Positions 19,201 through 26,017 of a stretch of DNA of 56,016 nucleotides are shown here, one piece after another; position 1 is the first letter of the stretch; the number at the start of each line of letters is the position of its first letter. The DNA is from CAYQQU01 sp964419545 (GTDB lineage Bacteria; Bacteroidota; Bacteroidia; Chitinophagales; Saprospiraceae), in assembly GCA_964419545.1 (NCBI GenBank), contig CAYQQU010000038.1:1-56016 (forward strand), read 5' to 3'. The position numbers and the translations under genes were made by a program. The notes below the pieces were generated by a model. That model was given only the letters and a program-made list of their open reading frames with translations, was not told the origin of the DNA and did not search any database.

Positions 19201-22200
19201 CGGCGATAACATCGACGAAGTAGCCTTTACCGACGGATGCTTCGAATTTTCGGATAACTTCGTCACCGTAAACCGCACCTACGTCAACGGCGGGGTCGTG
19301 ACCACGGAAGACGGTGAAACCGAAGTCTTTGTATGCGTTACCGACAACCAAAGCAGTGTCCTCAATTTCGTGGCCGAGACCGACGCCACGGAAGCCGACT
19401 ACGCTTTTGTGGTTACTGATGAGGAAAACGAGATTTTTGTCGTCCTCGACGGCAGCAGCGTCGACTTCGGGGCCGTACCCGCCGGCGCGTACCGCGTCTG
19501 GGGCCTCTCCTTCACCGGCATGGTGATCGCCCAGATCGGCGACAACGCCGCACAGGTGCCGCTCAGCGAAGGCTGCTTCAACCTTTCGGACAACTTTGTG
19601 ACGGTTACCGTCGACGAAGTGGAAGGCGGCACGATCACCGGCGACGGCATGCAGGACATCTTTTATACCTGCCCGGGCGACGGCAACCCGGACGTCATCA
19701 CTTTTGACAGCATCGGCGCTACCGGCAACTACGCCTACGTCATCACCGACGAAGCCAACGTCATCCTGGCCATCGCCAATGGCGACAGCAACGACTTCGA
19801 CGGCGCCCCGGCAGGCAACTGCCGCGTCTGGGGGCTGGCTTTCTCGGGCAACGTCCTGGCCATGCCCGGCGATACCGCTACCAATGTTACGCTGACCGAC
19901 GGCTGCTTCGACCTGTCCGACAACTTCCTCACCGTCGTGCGCGAAGTACCGGAAGGCGGCAGCGTTGCCCTCGCCGGCGGCGGTGACTTCCTTTTCTCCT
20001 GCCCCAGTGATACCACCGCAACGGTAATTGAGCTGGACAGCACCGGCGCCTCCGCCGGGCTCTATGCCTACGTACTGACGGACCCGGCTAACGTCATCCT
20101 GGACGTTACCTTCGCCGGCAGCTACGACATCGGAGCGCTGGCCGACGGGGTGTACCGCATCTGGGGACTGGCCTACACCGGTGAACTGCTGGCGGCGCCG
20201 GGTGACTCGGCAACGGTCGTAAATATTACTGACGACTGCTGGGACCTCTCCGATAACTTCATCACCATCGAACGCGCCGAACCGGATGGCGGCGCCGTAG
20301 CAACCAGTTCCGGCGCCACGGAAGTCGTAACCTGCGACGGCGACGGCGAACCCGACCCGGTTACCTTCGTGGCCGATACGCCGACCAACTCGCCCTACGC
20401 GTTCGTCGTGACCGATACCGAAAACAACATCGTCGACTTTGTCGACGGCAATACTTATGATTTTGAAGGCGGCGACCTCGATTCGCTGCGGGTATGGGGG
20501 CTGGCCTACACCGGCCTCATAACGGCCCAGGTGGGCGACAACGCCGCTGCTATCTCCCTGTCCGACGGCTGCTTCGACCTGTCCGACAATTTCGTGCTGG
20601 TCGTACGCGGCGCTCCGGCGATCGACAGCATCAGCACCGCCGACGGCCTGACCGAGGTGGACCTCTGCATCGGCGACGGCATTGCCGATTCGCTGGAGTT
20701 CGTGGTGACCGGCGCCTCCGACGCGCCCCTGATCTTCCTGCTTACGGACCCGGACGGCTTCCTGACGGGCACGCTTGCCGATCCGGTATTCGACTTCGAC
20801 AACCTCACGGCCGGCGGGGCGTACCGCATCTATGCCCTGTCCTATACCGGGGCCCTCCAGTTATTCCCCGGCGACAATATCCTCGACGGAAGCGTACCGC
20901 TTTCCTCCGGCTGCTTTGAACTCAGTGATAACTTCCTGGCCATCAACGCTACGCAGGTCGACGGCGGCCTGCTGTTCACGCCCAACGGTGAGACGACATT
21001 CTTCACCTGCCCCGGCGACGGCGAAGCAGACCTCATCGAGTTCTTTAATACCAGCATCGCGGAAAACGCCGCCTACCTGTATTTCCTCACCGACGCCGAC
21101 AACGAAATCGTCGGGATCGTCGACGGGGAGAGCTTTGATTTCGAGACCTCCGGCGTCGGGGTGACCCGCATCTGGGGCGTTTCCTATACCGGCGAACTCA
21201 CCGCAGGCTTCGGCGACGACATCACCGAAGCGGTGCTCTCCGACGGCTGTTTCACCATCTCCGAGAACTTCATCGAAGTGAACCGCGATACGCCCGCCGG
21301 CGGCGAAGTGAGCACCGCGGACGGCGCCACGGAAGTCCTGTTCTGCGGCACGCCCACCGACAGCACCCTGACCTTTACGACCAGCAGCACCTCGCTGGCC
21401 GGGTATCAATTCGTGCTGACCGACGAATTCAACGATGTCATCGCCCTGCCGGAAAGCAATGCGATCGACTTCGGCGCCCTGCCGCAGGGCCTCTACCGGG
21501 TCTGGGGGATCTCCTATACCGGCGACCTGCTGCTCGCACCGGGCGAAAACCTGTTCACCCTGGAACCGGCCAGCAGCTGCTTTGAGATCTCCGCCAACTT
21601 CGTGGAAGTATTCCGCTCGGCCGACGTCGACGGCGGCGAGATCTCCACGCTCTTCAACGAAGAGGTCTTCTACGCCTGCCCGAACAACGACAACCCCGAC
21701 CTCGTAGTGCTCAGCACTACCAGCCTGGATACCAACTACGTTTACATCATCACCGACACCGCGAATACTACGCTGATCGCACCGCTGGGCAACAACCTGG
21801 TCGACTTCGAAGGCGCCGCCGAACGCACCTACCGCATCTGGGGCCTCTCGTACACCGGCGCCCTCGCCTCGCCCTTCAACGGCCTCGACGCCGACGTGGA
21901 AGCCCTGTCGGACAGCTGCTTCGCCCTGTCGAGCAACTTCATCACGGTGAACGTCGCCACGCCGGAAGGCGGCATGGTGACCACCCAGGAAGGCGCGCTC
22001 GACACCACGCTGGTCGACGACGGACCGGGCTCCGGGCTGGTGACTTTCGCCAGCCAGGGCGCCTCCATCGCTCAGTATACTTATCTGGTAACCAACCTCA
22101 ACGGCGATATCGTCGGGCTGGCGGATGAGAATGCGGCCTTCGACTTCTCGGACTTCTCCGACTTCGCCAGCGACAGCCTCCAGGTGTGGGGCCTGTCGTT

Positions 22201-22630
22201 TACCGGTGATCTCATGGTCGGCATCGGCGACAACCTCAGCGGCATGCTGAGCGACGACTGCTTCGACCTGTCCGACAATGCCGTGCTGGTAGTCCTCGGC
22301 GCGTCAACGCCCGCCGGCGGCCAGGTGCTGAATATGACTGCCTCGCCGACCGACGAGCACGCCCCGGCCATGCTGCTGACCGTAGCGCCCAATCCCGCCA
22401 AAGACTGGGTGAACGTCAACGTCACCCTGCAAGATGAACCGCAGGAAGGCGCCACGCAGCTGCTGCTGTTCGACGCCACCGGCAACCGGGTGCTGCAACA
22501 GCGCATCCCGACCGTGATCGGCAACAACCACCTTGAACTGGACCTTTCCGCACTACCCGCCGGCCTGTACATCCTGCGCCTGCAAAACGGCCAGGCTGCT
22601 CAGCAGGAGCGGATACTGAAACAGGAATAA
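16205..22630 (+). CDS. Giant 18-repeat T9SS type A surface protein
   Basis: The 2141-residue protein starts with a signal peptide (LLQVILLLFAVWVFPQAQ). It then has 18 tandem repeats of about 110 residues. Each runs: GGxVxxxDGxTE, a cysteine in VCVGDGEPD, YVYVITDExNxILA, FDF, a second cysteine in GVCRVWGLSYTGNLxA, GDxAAxxLS, and a third cysteine in CFDLSDNFITVxR. The C-terminal ~75 residues (VAPNPAKDWVNVNV ... LPAGLYILRLQNG) are a T9SS type A sorting domain. Repeats are clearly homologous but diverged, and repeats 13-18 lose some cysteines. It should be a long surface fibre; adhesion is a guess. I do not recognise the repeat as a named domain. A strong terminator follows. Confidence 0.9.
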   Translation: MRMPRLLQVILLLFAVWVFPQAQTNVECISDATISAQGNVDEISICQGDDLPDVVRFRTSTLATPFGYVVTDENNNILLVTLSSVIDLEGLPQGNLRVWAFSFIGELLAEPGMNAATDQLGSICSALTTNFITISSVIPEGGTVATDEGLSSVVVCVGDGVPDIVNFTTTSTSSSYTYAITDEDGIILAFADGDSFDFDGAGVGVCRVYGISHAGAIIAEIGDSIFDGPLAEECADLSDNFIEVDRLQPDGGTVSLTNGETTATVCVGDGEPDVLSFQNTSTAATPYVYVITDENNVILALADGNTFDFDGAGAGVCRVWGLSYTGNLLAQPGDDAAAAPLADDCFELSENFITVDRRDVDGGELNLSDGSTETVVCLNEADATLSFTNTSASTENYVYVITDEDNNILAVADGDTFDFSDAPAGICRVWGLSFTGDLIAEVGDNAAAVALSDECFELSSNFITVDRVAVDGGTVNLSDGSTETVACVNDGTADVLSFENTSDATADYLYVITDEDNLILAVTDADTFDFSNALPGICRIWGLSLTGGLSATLGDDAGAVDLSTECFDLSDNFITVNRKEAEGGSVSLPGGATEATICAGDDEADILTFENTSDADLDYVYLVTDEDNNILTIPPGDAFDFNEAPPGVCRVWGLSYSGNLTAAAGDNAAAVALSDECFDLSDNFITVTRVEVDGGEVTLPGGAVETNICGNDGIADTVTVVTTSGATGSYLYVLTDTTNTILSVSLTPDVSISDDFSNVTRIWGLSFTGNLTAGIGDDAAAVPLSDECFELSSVFVTVTKKLVNGGPVATEDGSTEVSLCVNDGEPDVVTTVIDSTQVLGDNYIFVITDDENNILDFSDDGLVDFEGVPPGVCRIWGLAYSGNLTAMIGDNAAAVDLSDECFDLSDNFITVNRIAVDGGTVSLSNGDTSIDICVGDGESDQLDFSTTSMAGASYVFVVTDEENNILNLSFSSLIDFEFAGNGICRLWGVSYTGNFLAGIGDNIDEVAFTDGCFEFSDNFVTVNRTYVNGGVVTTEDGETEVFVCVTDNQSSVLNFVAETDATEADYAFVVTDEENEIFVVLDGSSVDFGAVPAGAYRVWGLSFTGMVIAQIGDNAAQVPLSEGCFNLSDNFVTVTVDEVEGGTITGDGMQDIFYTCPGDGNPDVITFDSIGATGNYAYVITDEANVILAIANGDSNDFDGAPAGNCRVWGLAFSGNVLAMPGDTATNVTLTDGCFDLSDNFLTVVREVPEGGSVALAGGGDFLFSCPSDTTATVIELDSTGASAGLYAYVLTDPANVILDVTFAGSYDIGALADGVYRIWGLAYTGELLAAPGDSATVVNITDDCWDLSDNFITIERAEPDGGAVATSSGATEVVTCDGDGEPDPVTFVADTPTNSPYAFVVTDTENNIVDFVDGNTYDFEGGDLDSLRVWGLAYTGLITAQVGDNAAAISLSDGCFDLSDNFVLVVRGAPAIDSISTADGLTEVDLCIGDGIADSLEFVVTGASDAPLIFLLTDPDGFLTGTLADPVFDFDNLTAGGAYRIYALSYTGALQLFPGDNILDGSVPLSSGCFELSDNFLAINATQVDGGLLFTPNGETTFFTCPGDGEADLIEFFNTSIAENAAYLYFLTDADNEIVGIVDGESFDFETSGVGVTRIWGVSYTGELTAGFGDDITEAVLSDGCFTISENFIEVNRDTPAGGEVSTADGATEVLFCGTPTDSTLTFTTSSTSLAGYQFVLTDEFNDVIALPESNAIDFGALPQGLYRVWGISYTGDLLLAPGENLFTLEPASSCFEISANFVEVFRSADVDGGEISTLFNEEVFYACPNNDNPDLVVLSTTSLDTNYVYIITDTANTTLIAPLGNNLVDFEGAAERTYRIWGLSYTGALASPFNGLDADVEALSDSCFALSSNFITVNVATPEGGMVTTQEGALDTTLVDDGPGSGLVTFASQGASIAQYTYLVTNLNGDIVGLADENAAFDFSDFSDFASDSLQVWGLSFTGDLMVGIGDNLSGMLSDDCFDLSDNAVLVVLGASTPAGGQVLNMTASPTDEHAPAMLLTVAPNPAKDWVNVNVTLQDEPQEGATQLLLFDATGNRVLQQRIPTVIGNNHLELDLSALPAGLYILRLQNGQAAQQERILKQE

Positions 22631-22677
22631 ACCTGTGAATAATAGCAACACTTAAGATTTCAAATTCAAAAGGGTAC

Positions 22678-22710
22678 GCCCCGGCTTTTTCGAGCCGGGG
22701 CTTTTTTTTT
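22678..22710 (+). terminator. Rho-independent terminator of the 18-repeat gene
   Basis: A GC-rich stem GCCCCGGCT / AGCCGGGGC with a short TTTTCG-like loop is followed by nine T. It lies 48 bp after the stop codon. Confidence 0.9.
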
Positions 22711-22743
22711 ACCGGAATAATAGTACGGGAAGATGGCCGGCGA

Positions 22744-22899
22744 TTCTCGGTTTGGCCGTAAACATTTCTTAATTCGCAGCGCCGGAGGCGCAAGATATTG
22801 GTAGATGGTTTCGAAAGATTGGTGTGTAACACGAGTTCCTCATAAAAATTTCTGCTGAAAATCACATTTAAGCAATTGATCTTCAATACAAAACAGGAG
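22744..22899. repeat. Compound repeat D with truncated family C element, copy 1
   Basis: About 77 bp (TTCTCGGTTTGG ... AGCGCCGGAGGCGCAAG ... GGTTTCGAAAGATT) are followed by a family C-related sequence from 22821 that starts GGTGTGTAACACGAG but stops at CAGGAG. Its expected right end GTTACACACC is missing. The same block, with the right end intact, occurs at 52689-52853. The shared non-element flank shows that a larger unit was duplicated. Confidence 0.8.
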
Positions 22900-22902
22900 C
22901 TT

Positions 22903-22970
22903 CCGTGCCGAGGTACGGAATATTCGCCGCATGCCGGCCATCTTTCCTATTATTCCGTACCTCGGCACGG
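22903..22970. repeat. 20-bp perfect inverted repeat around the GGTACGGAATA motif
   Basis: The arms at 22903-22922 and 22951-22970 are perfect 20-bp reverse complements (CCGTGCCGAGGTACGGAATA) with a 28-nt loop. Only the left arm recurs, at about 52866-52885. The rest of 22971-23206 holds no gene that I can support. Confidence 0.8.
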
Positions 22971-23206
22971 TAATCACTGCGTACTACCGATAGCTCGTCA
23001 CGCTGGGACGAGCGCACAACAATGTTGCAAACCGGGAATTGCCGGAAGATGGCCCGGATTATTAAACCCATTGCCGGTTTGGTATTTGGCCAGGTTTTAC
23101 AGCTGTCTCGTTATCGGTAGACATTATCCCGGTTTTGCTCGCCCAAAAGCATCAGGATCAGCCTTTTTATTAAAAAATTGGTCGGACGACCTTGCACCAA
23201 CAACAA

Positions 23207-23237
23207 AGCCGGGTACCCCGATCGGGATACCCGGCTT
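23207..23237 (-). terminator. Hairpin downstream of rplS
   Basis: AAGCCGGGTA..CC / GG..TACCCGGCTT is a strong stem ending 28 bp past the rplS stop. On the minus strand it is followed by TTGTTGTTGG, a weak T tract, so it is a probable terminator. Confidence 0.65.
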
Positions 23238-23264
23238 CGCCACGAGCAGTACTGTAAACAAGAC

Positions 23265-23618
23265 TTATTTGAAGTGCTTCTTTTCTTTGATGCGTGCTTT
23301 CTTGCCGACCAGGTCGCGCAGGTAATAGAGCTTGGCGCGACGAACCTTGCCTCGCTTGAGCACCTTGATCTCGGTGATATTCGGCGAAACGAAAGGGAAA
23401 ATACGCTCGACGCCGACGCCGTTGGACACTTTGCGGACAGTGAACGTGCGGGTGGAACCCTCGCCCCGCATCTGGATAACATTACCCCGAAAATCCTGGA
23501 TACGTTCTTTGTTGCCCTCGACGATCTTATAGCTCACAACGATATTATCGCCCGGGCGAAACTCCGGATAATTCTTTTCCGGCGTGAGCTGCTCGTGTAC
23601 GTATTGAATAGCTTCCAT
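23265..23618 (-). CDS. rplS: 50S ribosomal protein L19
   Basis: The 117-residue product matches bacterial L19 throughout: FRPGDNIVVSYKIVEGNKERIQ, FRGNVIQMRGEGSTRTFTVRKVSNGVGVER, FPFVSPNI and the basic tail KRGKVRRAKLYYLRDLVGKKARIKE. L19 sits at the 30S-50S interface of the ribosome. Length and start are canonical. It stands alone here, without the rpsP-rimM-trmD neighbours typical of Proteobacteria, which is usual in Bacteroidota. A TACCTTTG box lies 34 bp upstream of the ATG. Confidence 0.97.
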   Translation of the reverse strand: MEAIQYVHEQLTPEKNYPEFRPGDNIVVSYKIVEGNKERIQDFRGNVIQMRGEGSTRTFTVRKVSNGVGVERIFPFVSPNITEIKVLKRGKVRRAKLYYLRDLVGKKARIKEKKHFK

Positions 23619-23651
23619 GATTGGTCAATTTTACTTTTTCAAACAGCCGTG

Positions 23652-23682
23652 CAAAGGTAAGACATTTTTACGGTAACGACCA
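23652..23682 (-). promoter_or_regulatory. Putative promoter of rplS
   Basis: The minus strand reads TACCTTTG at 23659-23652, an exact match to the Bacteroidota -7 box TAnnTTTG, 34 bp before the ATG. The -33 region is poor (TATGG instead of TTTG). Confidence 0.5.
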
Positions 23683-23700
23683 TAAAAAACGGGAATTAAA

Positions 23701-25953
23701 TTATTGTAATAGCGTCACCAGTCCTTTCAGTTCCCAGGGCTCTCCGCGGGGGCCGCGAAAGCTGACCAGCACGACGTAAACGCCGGGCGGCGCCTCGTCG
23801 CCCGAGTTGAATTTACGGCCGTTCCAGGCTTCTTCGGGATCGCCGGTTTCGAAGATCAATTCCCCCCACCGGTTCCAGATCGTCATCCGAAAAGCCGTGG
23901 CGCCCAGCATGAAGCCGGTACCCCGGAAAGTGTCGTTCCGGCCGTCGCCGTTGGGCGTAAAGGCATTGGGTAAGAAGTACCGCACCTCGGGAATGACGTC
24001 GATCAGGCGCACCAGGGTATCCGTGCAGCCACTGGGATGGGTAACCACCTGGGTAACCGCAAACTGCCCGGTATCCGGGAAAACGTATACCGGATCGGGC
24101 TGGAGAGAGACGGCGCCGGTGCCAAAATCGTACAGCCACTGCACGGCATCGGCCGACTCGTCGGTAAAGGTCACTTCCGGGTCGAGGTTGGTCGGCCGGA
24201 CGGGTTCAAAACGGAAACCCGCCGTGGGGGAAGGCTCCACCCTGATCCAGTTGGGAAAAATCGTATCCGTTTCGCACCCCAGCGGGGAGACGACTTCCAG
24301 GCTGACGGTGTACAGACCGGGCGCTTCGTAGGTGTAGACCGGACTGATGGTGGTATCGGTCCCACCGTCGCCAAAATCCCAGGAAATGGTATATTGATCG
24401 TTGATCGGCGTCGACAGGTTATCGAAAAAAATCTCGGCGGGCACGCATCCGTCGAAGGTGCTGGGGGCGACGAGCAGCAATTCCGGGACGGGAAAATACG
24501 ACAAGGGACGAGTGATGTCGTCTTCGCACTGGTTGGTGTCCCGCACCGTAAGCGTCACATCGTAGACGCCCGGCTCCGCGTATACGTAAACCGGGTCGGG
24601 AACCTCAGCGGCGCCCCCTTCGCCAAACTGCCAGGCCCAGTCGGTCAGGAAAGCGCTGCCCGAAAATGAAAGATCGGTGAACGTCACCGGCCCGGCAATG
24701 CAGGTGTCGTAGGCAAAGGAAAAGTCAGCCTCGATCTCCGGGAATACATTTACCCGTATCTCGGCTGTATCGCCGCAGGCCGTATCCGGGTTCAGGATCA
24801 GCACGCCCCGGTACTGCCCGGTATCCGGGAAGGTAACGGAGGGACTCCACTCGGTCGGGCTGCCGGGCTCCCCTTCCGGAAAAGACCAGAAAAACTGTTC
24901 GATGAATTGCTCCTGAAAGCTTTCATTGACAAAAGTGACCGTATTTTCTCCGCACGAATTGATGACGAACTCCTGATCGTTCAGGATCTCATCTTCGCGT
25001 ACGTCGGCTACCACCGTAGGGTCGCAGCTGGCGACGTTGAACTGAAAATCGCGGCGCACCACCCCGAGCAATTCGCCGTCGCGGTATTCCCGCACGCAAA
25101 CACCCACCACGAACTGCCCCTGCAGAGCAGGCGTGCCGGTGATCAGCCCCGTGATCGGATTGATGGAAACCACCGGATTGCCCGCCATGGGTTGCCCGGC
25201 GCTGAAATTGGGCGGAATGAAGGTCACGAAATCATAAGGCGGCGGGCAGGCGGGGTTGGGATGGGCCCCTTCGCAGGTCTCATACCCTCCGGCTTCCAGA
25301 ATGGGGCCGCCGCCCAGCAGCGGGCTGCAGAAGGAATAGGCCAGCGAGTCGCCGTCGGGATCAGTAGCCGAGTGGTCAAAATTCAGGGGAGCGCCCGCGC
25401 AGATCACGGTCGGCGGAAACTGGTTAAATACGGGGCTGTTGTTGCAGGCGGCCTGCGCTTCGGGCGTGATCTCCACGGTGTAGGTGGCGCCCGAATTTTC
25501 CGGATCGAAAATATTGTTGATCGTCACGTTGCGGCAACAACGCTGATAAGAAATGTGGTAGCTCTCGTTGGAAGGCGGCAGTTGCAGCTGGAATTGGTAA
25601 AGGCCCTCTTCCACGCAAACGTCGGGTGGGATCAGGCAGGGGTAATCGGGGGCCGCCACCTGCGCGCGTTCCAGCAGCGGCGCGTCGATGCGGCGAAAAA
25701 AGTCGTTCTGGTCGAGGCTGCCGCAATTGACGCCGTTGCCGCACCGGTAGACGGCGATGAATGCGAGCGGGTCAAAATCGGCGCACATCGTACAATTGCA
25801 ATCGCGGTAGATCTGCAGAGTGAAATCGTACAATCCGCCGCCCAGGCATTCGTAAGTGATCTCTCCCCCGATGATATGACGGGCCCGGAGCGGCGCAACA
25901 CTCGTCACTATTATTGCGCCCAGAACCAAAAAGTAGCGAAGTGTAATTTTCAT
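23701..25953 (-). CDS. PKD-repeat T9SS type B surface protein
   Basis: A 750-residue protein with a signal peptide (YFLVLGAIIVTSVAPLRA) and a conserved N-terminal module, HIIGGEITYECLGGGLYDFTLQIYRDC, with the double cysteine YQRCCRN near residue 137. After a cadherin/Ig-like region (FDHSATDPDGDSLAYSF) come PKD domains (WAWQFGEGGAAEVPDPVYVY, ISWDFGDGGTDTTISPVYTY). The C-terminus is a type B sorting domain (YFLPNAFTPNGDGRNDTF, WNRWGELIF, EEAWNGR, PGVYVVLVSF). It is a paralogue of the next gene upstream (26018-28360), same strand, with a similar domain order, so the pair arose by tandem duplication. Likely surface or gliding-related; exact role unknown. Confidence 0.9.
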   Translation of the reverse strand: MKITLRYFLVLGAIIVTSVAPLRARHIIGGEITYECLGGGLYDFTLQIYRDCNCTMCADFDPLAFIAVYRCGNGVNCGSLDQNDFFRRIDAPLLERAQVAAPDYPCLIPPDVCVEEGLYQFQLQLPPSNESYHISYQRCCRNVTINNIFDPENSGATYTVEITPEAQAACNNSPVFNQFPPTVICAGAPLNFDHSATDPDGDSLAYSFCSPLLGGGPILEAGGYETCEGAHPNPACPPPYDFVTFIPPNFSAGQPMAGNPVVSINPITGLITGTPALQGQFVVGVCVREYRDGELLGVVRRDFQFNVASCDPTVVADVREDEILNDQEFVINSCGENTVTFVNESFQEQFIEQFFWSFPEGEPGSPTEWSPSVTFPDTGQYRGVLILNPDTACGDTAEIRVNVFPEIEADFSFAYDTCIAGPVTFTDLSFSGSAFLTDWAWQFGEGGAAEVPDPVYVYAEPGVYDVTLTVRDTNQCEDDITRPLSYFPVPELLLVAPSTFDGCVPAEIFFDNLSTPINDQYTISWDFGDGGTDTTISPVYTYEAPGLYTVSLEVVSPLGCETDTIFPNWIRVEPSPTAGFRFEPVRPTNLDPEVTFTDESADAVQWLYDFGTGAVSLQPDPVYVFPDTGQFAVTQVVTHPSGCTDTLVRLIDVIPEVRYFLPNAFTPNGDGRNDTFRGTGFMLGATAFRMTIWNRWGELIFETGDPEEAWNGRKFNSGDEAPPGVYVVLVSFRGPRGEPWELKGLVTLLQ

Positions 25954-26017
25954 CGACCTGTTCCTGCCATTTTCCTAATTAAACGCGCCGCTTCTTCATA
26001 AAGTTATCCGCTTTGTG

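Noticed and set aside
16205..22630. Evenly spaced DNA repeats as a possible CRISPR or minisatellite
   Set aside because: The similarity is at protein level with ~330-bp spacing in one intact reading frame.
22422..22886. Minus-strand frame with a sibling at 52682-52993
   Set aside because: The shared peptide comes from compound repeat D translated in the same frame, not from a gene pair.
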